Shown: piece after piece, positions 58,730-64,000 of the stretch
How positions within the stretch are numbered: position 1 is the first letter of the stretch
Layout: every line of letters begins with the position of its first letter
Source of the DNA: WHSO01 sp963732875
GTDB taxonomy: Bacteria; Pseudomonadota; Alphaproteobacteria; SMXQ01
Length of the DNA: 64,000 nt
Assembly: GCA_963732875.1 (NCBI GenBank)
Contig: CAVTBD010000002.1
Location: 806,001 to 870,000, forward strand
Direction: 5' to 3'
Program-made: the position numbers and the translations under genes
Notes under the pieces: model-generated
The model's input: the letters and a program-made list of their open reading frames with translations, nothing else
Databases searched by the model: none
What the model was told of the DNA's origin: nothing

Positions 58730-59791
58730 TCACGTCCCCGGCTCGTTCGACCTGTCGCAGATGCGGCTAGACAGTCCTTCCGCGAAACGCGCCATGGCCC
58801 GATCGTCCGACTTCACCTTGTCGGACAACTCGAAGAGCGTGAAACAAACGGGATTCCCTCCGTCCCGGCTTTGCGGCCAGCCTGCAGCCAGCCCGCGTTC
58901 AATCGCGCGCAGGTACTGCCAGCGCTCGGCCCTGGACGCAGTCGCCGACGGTGCGGGAATTGATTCCAGCGTCGGGAAGCGAGAGGAGTCGGAGGCAGCT
59001 TCGTTGGGTGCGGACGCGAAGCGGCCGGCACCCGCTGACGCCGGATTCAGGACCGACGACGAAGTCGAGGGTGCTGAAGCCAAAGCGGAACGGGTTAACC
59101 TCTGCCGGGTTATACCAGGGTTATTCGGAAAGAACCTTCCGTGATCGCTGCAGGATTTTTCCGTAATCTCGTTGCGAAAAATTTCCGTATTTGAACCGTT
59201 CGGCAACGGTAGCGAAACCGTTTCCTGAAACCCGTCGCCAACGGTTTCAAAACCGTTCGAGATCTCGTCGGAAAGGGTTTCGACCGCGCCATCGGAAAAT
59301 GACTCGGGCACAGGGGCCTGGCCCGCGCGTTGATTGCCTCCAGGCACGTCAGACGCATACTGCCCTGGGCCGCGCATCAGCCCCTGCGTGTTCTTCTTGG
59401 ATGGCCGTCTCGACGTTGCCAGGCGGGTCTTCCGCAGCCGGTCCCGCTCGCCCGGATCAAAGACAATTTGATAGTGATTGACCCTGGACCCTGGCGAAAT
59501 CAGCACCGTGATGTAACCCCGTCGTTCGAGCCGCTTAACTGCCGAGGCGACCGTGCGGGGAGACCGGTGCAGATAGAAGGCAAGCCTGTCCAGCGAGGGG
59601 AAGATCTCGCCGGTCGATCGGTTTCTGTGCTTGATCAAAATGACCAAGGCATGAAGGTCAATAGGGCTGAGCCGGCGATCGCAGGCCGCGTCCTCGATGA
59701 TGGCCAATTTTTCCCAGGTCTTGATCTTTCCTACCGGATCGGGCGAGGGGGAGTCAGGCAACATGGCGAATTGATGGGGATGCTGCTGCAT
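58730..59791 (-). CDS. Helix-turn-helix protein, plasmid/island replication-type
   Basis: This 353-residue protein has an N-terminal winged helix (about residues 35-110: RLSPIDLHALVILIKHRNRS, IFPSLDRLAFYLHRSPRTVA, RLERRGYITVLI) like that in plasmid or island replication-type regulators. A long low-complexity linker (about 120-270, rich in Ser, Pro and Ala) precedes a C-terminal helical part (LRAIERGLAAGWPQSRDGGN). The start follows AGGAGG. It lies next to the tRNA-His gene, a common site for integrated islands, which supports an element-related role. Its exact function is unknown. Confidence 0.65.
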   Translation of the reverse strand: MQQHPHQFAMLPDSPSPDPVGKIKTWEKLAIIEDAACDRRLSPIDLHALVILIKHRNRSTGEIFPSLDRLAFYLHRSPRTVASAVKRLERRGYITVLISPGSRVNHYQIVFDPGERDRLRKTRLATSRRPSKKNTQGLMRGPGQYASDVPGGNQRAGQAPVPESFSDGAVETLSDEISNGFETVGDGFQETVSLPLPNGSNTEIFRNEITEKSCSDHGRFFPNNPGITRQRLTRSALASAPSTSSSVLNPASAGAGRFASAPNEAASDSSRFPTLESIPAPSATASRAERWQYLRAIERGLAAGWPQSRDGGNPVCFTLFELSDKVKSDDRAMARFAEGLSSRICDRSNEPGT

Positions 59792-60032
59792 GGGCAGGCC
59801 TCCTGTTTGTCAGACTTGTTAGAGATGGTGTGCGGAAAAGGGCTCCCGCCGCGGTGGGCAGGGTGCCGAAAAAATCAGAAATGCAGGCTCACACGTCCGC
59901 TTTTCGCGTCGCGCAATCTACGAGCGGAAATGTCCGGATGGGACGAGTTGGTGACTCAATGGTGACTTTGCCTGGCCTTCGGTGAGGAGGCCGGCGGAAT
60001 CTTCATCTAAATCACTGAGAATAAAGGGGGAA

Positions 60033-60110
60033 TGGGGCGAGTGACCGGATTCGAACCGGCGACATCCAGATCCACAATCTGGCGCTCTAACCGACTGAGC
60101 TACACCCGCC
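60033..60110 (-). tRNA. tRNA-His (anticodon GTG)
   Basis: The minus strand folds into a cloverleaf: acceptor GCGGGTG/CACTCGC, D-arm GTAGCTCAG, anticodon arm CCAGA-TTGTGGA-TCTGG with anticodon GTG, and T-arm with GTTCGAATC. The extra 5' G opposite a C discriminator is the hallmark of tRNA-His, and CCA is encoded. The 3' end points left, toward the accessory region. Confidence 0.95.
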
Positions 60111-60427
60111 ACCGGAGAGGCGCCTTTAGTAGTGAATAGCCGCACGCCCGTCAAGGCCGGCACGACCGCGCCGATGCCCTTACAATAGCCACAACAATAG
60201 CCACAGGAATTGGACGGCCGCCCGGTGACAATGAGCATATTTTGAGCATTTTGCCGTAAAAATATGCAATTATTCGCCGCGAAACCGCCCGGGGGCTGGA
60301 CGAATCTGGTCAACGTCTTGATTCAACGACACTAACCGACTTGGCACAGGCCCTGCTACGGGCCCCTGCACCTGATCCGTCCTCTCATCCGGCTCAACCT
60401 TCGACGACGACTGGAATCCGCGCGCCA
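60111..60427 (+). other. Region upstream of glnB
   Basis: About 318 bases lie between tRNA-His and glnB. It contains a short direct repeat (two AATAGCCACA copies near 60185-60205), an AT-rich tract at 60235-60275, and a sigma-54 promoter match at 60342. No gene is recognised. Confidence 0.5.
60342..60356 (+). promoter_or_regulatory. Sigma-54 (-24/-12) promoter for glnB-glnA
   Basis: TGGCACAGGCCCTGC matches the sigma-54 consensus TGGCAC-N5-TTGC with one change. The GG and GC elements are exactly 10 bases apart, as required, and lie about 72 bases before the glnB start. This fits NtrC-dependent nitrogen control of glnB-glnA. Confidence 0.68.
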
Positions 60428-60766
60428 ATGAAAAAGATCGAAGCCATCATCAAGCCCTTCAAGCTAGACGAGGTGAAGGAAGCCCTTCACGAGATCGGCC
60501 TGCAGGGCATGACCGTGACCGAAGCCAAGGGCTTCGGCCGCCAGAAAGGTCATACCGAACTGTACCGCGGGGCGGAGTACGTGGTTGACTTCCTGCCCAA
60601 GGTGAAAATCGAGATCGTGATGGACGACGCCCTGGTCGAGCGCGCCATCGAGGCCATCACCAACGCCGCCCGGACGGGCCGCATCGGCGACGGCAAGATA
60701 TTCGTGTCCACCATCGAGGAAGTGATCCGCATCCGTACCGGCGAGACCGGCAGCGAAGCGGTCTGA
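60428..60766 (+). CDS. glnB: Nitrogen regulatory protein P-II
   Basis: This 112-residue protein matches PII throughout: MKKIEAIIKPFKLDEVKEAL, the T-loop GFGRQKGHTELYRGAEYVVD with the uridylylated Tyr, and GRIGDGKIFVSTIEEVIRIR. PII is a cytoplasmic trimer that senses 2-oxoglutarate, ATP/ADP and glutamine, and signals to glutamine synthetase adenylylation and NtrBC. The start at 60428 gives the standard length; the open frame upstream is not used. glnA follows 84 bases later, the usual alphaproteobacterial pair. Confidence 0.96.
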   Translation: MKKIEAIIKPFKLDEVKEALHEIGLQGMTVTEAKGFGRQKGHTELYRGAEYVVDFLPKVKIEIVMDDALVERAIEAITNAARTGRIGDGKIFVSTIEEVIRIRTGETGSEAV

Positions 60767-60850
60767 TTTTCGGCCCCGGTGACGTCGCCCGTCGGACGTG
60801 CCGGGGCTTTCAGTACATCAACGACGAGACAACATAAGGGAAGTGCGACA

Positions 60851-62263
60851 ATGGCCGACGAGGTAAAAAAAGTCCTTCAGATGATCAAGGATAACGACGT
60901 CAAGTACGTCGATTTCCGGTTCACCGATCCCAAGGGCAAATGGCAGCACACGGCCCAGGCCGTAAGCACCATCGACGAAGACGTCTTCGCCGACGGTATC
61001 ATGTTCGACGGCTCGTCGATCGCCGGCTGGAAGGCGATCAACGAATCCGACATGACGCTCATGCCGGATCCGTCCACCGCCGTGATGGATCCGTTCACGG
61101 CGCAGCCCCAGCTGATCCTGTTCTGCGACGTGCTCGAGCCCTCGACCGGCCTTCCCTACGCTCGCGACCCGCGTTCGACCGCCAAGCTGGCCGAGGCCTA
61201 CCTCGCCTCCACCGGTCTCGGCGACAAGGCGTTCTTCGGTCCCGAGGCCGAGTTCTTCGTGTTCGACAGCGTTCGCTTCAAGAGCTCGATGGAGCATACC
61301 TTCTACAAGATCGACAGCGACGAAGGCCCCTGGGTCTCCGGCGACGAGTTCGAGGAAGGCAACGTCGGCCACCGTCCCGGCATCAAGGGCGGCTACTTCC
61401 CGGTGCCCCCGGTCAATTCCATGACCGACCTGCGCGCCGAGATGACCACCGTCATGACGGAGATGGGCCTCAAGATGGAGAAGCACCACCACGAGGTGGC
61501 GCCCAGCCAGAACGAGCTCGGCTCGCGCTTCGGGACGCTCCTGAAGATGGCCGACGAGATGCAGATCTACAAGTACGTCGTCCACATGGTGGCGCATTCC
61601 TACGGCAAGACCGCCACCTTCATGCCGAAGCCGATCTACGGCGATAACGGCTCGGGCATGCACTGCCACCAGTCGATCTGGAAGGGCGACAAGAACATGT
61701 TCGCGGGCTCCGGCTACGCCGACCTGTCCGAGACCTGCCTGCACTACATCGGCGGCATCATCAAGCACGCCAAGGCGCTCAACGCCTTCACCAACCCGAC
61801 CACCAACAGCTACAAGCGTCTGGTGCCGGGCTTCGAGGCGCCGGTCCTGCTGGCCTATTCCGCCCGCAACCGCTCGGCCTCGTGCCGCATCCCCTACGCG
61901 TCGAGCCCCAAGGGCAAGCGCGTCGAGGTGCGTTTCCCCGACCCGTCGGCGAACCCGTATCTCGCGTTTTCGGCCATGCTCATGGCCGGCATCGACGGCA
62001 TCCAGAACAAGATCGACCCGGGCGAGGCCATGGACAAGGACCTCTATGACCTGCCGCCGGAGGAGCTCGTCAACGTCCCGACGGTGTGCGGCAGCCTGCG
62101 CGAAGCGCTCGATTCGCTGTGGGCCGACAAGGACTTCCTGCTGAAGGGCGACGTCTTCACGGAAGACCAGATCAAGGCCTATTGCGACCTGCGCTGGCAG
62201 GAGGTCGTGGCGTTCGAGACCGCGCCGCACCCGATCGAGTTCTCCATGTACTACAGCGTCTGA
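60851..62263 (+). CDS. glnA: Glutamine synthetase type I
   Basis: This 470-residue enzyme makes glutamine from glutamate and ammonia with ATP. Visible motifs are FDGSSIAGWKAINESDM, FFGPEAEFFVFD (metal ligands), NGSGMHCHQSIWK (ATP and substrate site), and the adenylylation site KDLYDLPPEE. The length and adenylylation Tyr mark the GSI-beta class, switched off by GlnE-mediated AMP transfer. The ribosome binding site is AAGGGAAG. It is cotranscribed with glnB and followed by a good terminator. Confidence 0.97.
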   Translation: MADEVKKVLQMIKDNDVKYVDFRFTDPKGKWQHTAQAVSTIDEDVFADGIMFDGSSIAGWKAINESDMTLMPDPSTAVMDPFTAQPQLILFCDVLEPSTGLPYARDPRSTAKLAEAYLASTGLGDKAFFGPEAEFFVFDSVRFKSSMEHTFYKIDSDEGPWVSGDEFEEGNVGHRPGIKGGYFPVPPVNSMTDLRAEMTTVMTEMGLKMEKHHHEVAPSQNELGSRFGTLLKMADEMQIYKYVVHMVAHSYGKTATFMPKPIYGDNGSGMHCHQSIWKGDKNMFAGSGYADLSETCLHYIGGIIKHAKALNAFTNPTTNSYKRLVPGFEAPVLLAYSARNRSASCRIPYASSPKGKRVEVRFPDPSANPYLAFSAMLMAGIDGIQNKIDPGEAMDKDLYDLPPEELVNVPTVCGSLREALDSLWADKDFLLKGDVFTEDQIKAYCDLRWQEVVAFETAPHPIEFSMYYSV

Positions 62264-62290
62264 GCCGACGGCTCACATATCTCGCACGAG

Positions 62291-62321
62291 AGGCCGGGGG
62301 AGTTCGCTTCCCCGGCCTTTC
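62291..62321 (+). terminator. Rho-independent terminator after glnA
   Basis: AGGCCGGGG pairs with CCCCGGCCT around a 10-base loop, followed by TTCCC, starting 27 bases after the glnA stop. The stem is perfect; the T-tract is short. Confidence 0.75.
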
Positions 62322-62378
62322 CCTATCCTGGCCCCGCCTCGGCTTGACAGGGGGCGGCATCGGTTCTCCTATCGGCCC

Positions 62379-63293
62379 ATGAGAGGACTTGCGATACTCG
62401 TGGCGCTGCTGCTGGGGCCGGTGACCAACGCCGCGGCACACGAGCTGCCGGTGGGTGACGGCCACGTCACCAACCATCCGTCCTCGGGCAACGTCTACGC
62501 CTGCCGCACCATATTCCGGGGCGGCGGTGCCCGGCACGACGGCCCCTGGTTCCACGGCGATACCTGGGACCCATCGCAGAAGCCCCATGTCGAGGGCCAT
62601 GTGATGTGGCCCGAGGCCAGCCTGACAATGACCCCGCAGGGTGACGCGCTGTCGGTCCGGGGCAATGGCCTGCCGATCCGGGAGCCGACCGGCACCTTCC
62701 CGATCTCCTCCGACGATCCGGCCTATTCCTACGACACCAATCCCAACCGCGTCGCGGCGCAGGACCTGTCGTTCGAGATTCCGGCGGCACCCGTCCGGGC
62801 AGCCCGACCGAGCTGCCTGCCGATGGGGATGATCGGGTTCACGGTCACCGGCGTCGCGATCTACAACGCGCTCGACGACGCGGGACGGGACGCCGCCGCG
62901 CACGAGATTCAGGACCTGTGCGACGGGCACCCCCAGCACGCGGGGCAGTATCACTACCACAGCAGCTCGCCGTGCCTGCCGGGCGCCGAGAGCGACACGG
63001 TCGTGGGCTGGGCGCTGGACGGCTATCCCATTCTCGGCATGCGCGACGCCCGCGGAACGCTGCTCACCGACAACGACCTCGATGCCTGCCACGGACGTGC
63101 CGAGACCGTCACGGTAAGCGGCAGGACCTATAACTATGCCTACCGGCTCACGCGCGAGTATCCCTACACGCTGGGCTGCTTTACGGGCGCGCTGCGCGCG
63201 GGCACGCGGCGCGCGACACGTCACCGCAGGGGGCCGCCCCCAGGCCGACGGGGTCCGCCACCAGGACGATTTCCGCCCCCGGGCCCGCCCTAG
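62379..63293 (+). CDS. YHYH-domain secreted protein
   Basis: This 304-residue protein has a Sec signal (about 1-20, ending NAAAHE). It carries the family motif GQYHYHSSSPCLPG (residues about 188-200) followed by VVGWALDGYPILGMRDARG. YHYH proteins are periplasmic or secreted and of unknown function; the His/Tyr cluster suggests metal binding. The last 25 residues are Pro/Arg/Gly-rich (RRGPPPGRRGPPPG), probably disordered. It lies alone between glnA and parE, and its start has no strong ribosome binding site. Confidence 0.78.
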   Translation: MRGLAILVALLLGPVTNAAAHELPVGDGHVTNHPSSGNVYACRTIFRGGGARHDGPWFHGDTWDPSQKPHVEGHVMWPEASLTMTPQGDALSVRGNGLPIREPTGTFPISSDDPAYSYDTNPNRVAAQDLSFEIPAAPVRAARPSCLPMGMIGFTVTGVAIYNALDDAGRDAAAHEIQDLCDGHPQHAGQYHYHSSSPCLPGAESDTVVGWALDGYPILGMRDARGTLLTDNDLDACHGRAETVTVSGRTYNYAYRLTREYPYTLGCFTGALRAGTRRATRHRRGPPPGRRGPPPGRFPPPGPP

Positions 63294-63445
63294 CGGCCAT
63301 AGCCTTGTGCTACCAGATGTTGCGGGAACGGACATTCCGCGCCCCACGATGTGGCGAGATTCGCTTGCGAAGGCCCCCGTCCCGCCCCTATACCTAGAGG
63401 CCCCGGCCGCCGCTTTCCGAGGCCGGCGCGTATAGGAATGCGTCC

Positions 63446-64000
63446 ATGGCCGATCTGTTCTCCTCTTCCAAACCCGGCGCCCGCGGCAAGGAGTCCAAGG
63501 GCAAGTCGAGCTATTCCGCCAAGGATATCGAGGTCCTCGAAGGCCTCGAGCCGGTGCGCCGGCGCCCCGGCATGTATATCGGCGGCACCGACGAGGCGGC
63601 GATGCATCATCTCGCCGCCGAGATCCTCGACAACGCCATGGACGAGGCGGTCGCGGGCGAGGCCAGCCGCATCGAGATATCGCTCGCGCCCGGCAACTGG
63701 CTGACCGTGCGCGACAACGGGCGCGGCATCCCGGTCGATCCCCATCCCAAGTTCAAGAACCGCTCGGCGCTGGAGGTGATCCTGACCACGCTCCATTCCG
63801 GCGGCAAGTTCTCGGCCAAGGTCTACGAGACCTCGGGCGGGCTGCACGGCGTCGGCCTGTCGGTGGTCAACGCGCTCGCCGACGAGCTCGAGGTCGAGGT
63901 GGCGCGCGAGAAGAAGCTGTGGGTCCAGACCTATGTCCGCGGCAAGCCCAAGGGCAAGCTCAAGAACGCCGGCGCCGCCCCCAACCGGCGCGGCACCACC
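63446..64000 (+). CDS. parE: DNA topoisomerase IV subunit B (partial at window end)
   Basis: The first 185 residues are visible. The GHKL ATPase motifs are present: LEPVRRRPGMYIGG, HHLAAEILDNAMDEAVAGEA, VRDNGRGIPVDPHP and TTLHSGGKFSAKVYETSGGL, followed by HGVGLSVVNALAD. The pattern AEILDNAMDEAVAG favours ParE over GyrB, although the two are close. With ParC it unlinks replicated chromosomes. The start at 63446 follows AGGA. The frame is open to the edge of the window. Confidence 0.85.
   Translation, partial: MADLFSSSKPGARGKESKGKSSYSAKDIEVLEGLEPVRRRPGMYIGGTDEAAMHHLAAEILDNAMDEAVAGEASRIEISLAPGNWLTVRDNGRGIPVDPHPKFKNRSALEVILTTLHSGGKFSAKVYETSGGLHGVGLSVVNALADELEVEVAREKKLWVQTYVRGKPKGKLKNAGAAPNRRGTT

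Noticed and set aside
60185..60205. Short AATAGCCACA repeat as a CRISPR or iteron array
   Set aside because: Only two copies of about 10 bases, with no regular spacing or associated genes.
59918..60313. 131-residue minus-strand frame across tRNA-His
   Set aside because: It reads through the tRNA gene and has no ribosome binding site.
60818..62230. Long 470-residue open frame opposite glnA
   Set aside because: It is an antisense shadow of a highly conserved GC-rich gene; no ribosome binding site or family resemblance.

Overview
The window looks like one end of a large accessory region of an alphaproteobacterial chromosome meeting the core genome. The right end (60.0-64.0 kb) is core: a tRNA-His gene, the nitrogen genes glnB and glnA behind a sigma-54-type promoter, a YHYH-domain protein, and the start of parE. 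The glnB-glnA order, high GC content and gene style suggest a Rhodospirillales-like alphaproteobacterium. The genus cannot be named from this sequence.

The left 57 kb is a mosaic of small transport-plus-catabolism modules. Nine genes encode periplasmic Bug/TctC-type solute-binding proteins. They fall into three sequence subgroups and sit beside enzymes typical of aromatic or carboxylate breakdown: a gentisate-dioxygenase-like cupin, a UbiD decarboxylase, a luciferase-like flavin monooxygenase, VOC/extradiol-type proteins, four amidohydrolase-2 proteins, a dienelactone hydrolase, beta-hydroxyacid dehydrogenases, a MetE-C-like methyltransferase, a short-chain dehydrogenase and a polysaccharide-deacetylase-type hydrolase. 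Only one TctA/TctB membrane partner is visible; it is a TctA-TctB fusion split by an in-frame stop codon. Two complete iron/spermidine-type ABC importers (7.3-12.1 kb and 33.2-37.3 kb) have their own binding proteins. The second is followed by a hydantoinase/acetone-carboxylase-type gene set (hyuA, hyuB, small zinc-ribbon subunit).

The most striking signal is that eight of the nine Bug proteins end in a run of lysine or lysine/arginine (4 to 10 basic residues in the last 10 or so). The tails use mixed AAA/AAG/AGA/AGG/CGN codons and occur in all three subgroups. The single tail-less member ends 4 bases before an IS3-family insertion. I know of no described role for such tails on periplasmic Bug proteins, and this is the best candidate here for an undescribed system.

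Mobile DNA: a DUF3489/DUF2924/serine-recombinase cassette (20.8-23.3 kb) with a structured leader; two IS6-family copies in the same orientation flanking about 9 kb of cargo (33.1-42.1 kb), plus a third IS6 relic; an IS110-family element nested cleanly in the second IS6 copy, with a candidate bridge-RNA leader; and an IS3-family element (56.2-57.8 kb). A heterodimeric ABC exporter pair (23.4-27.2 kb) and many other accessory genes carry frameshifts, several in homopolymer runs, so either recent decay or assembly indels must be considered.
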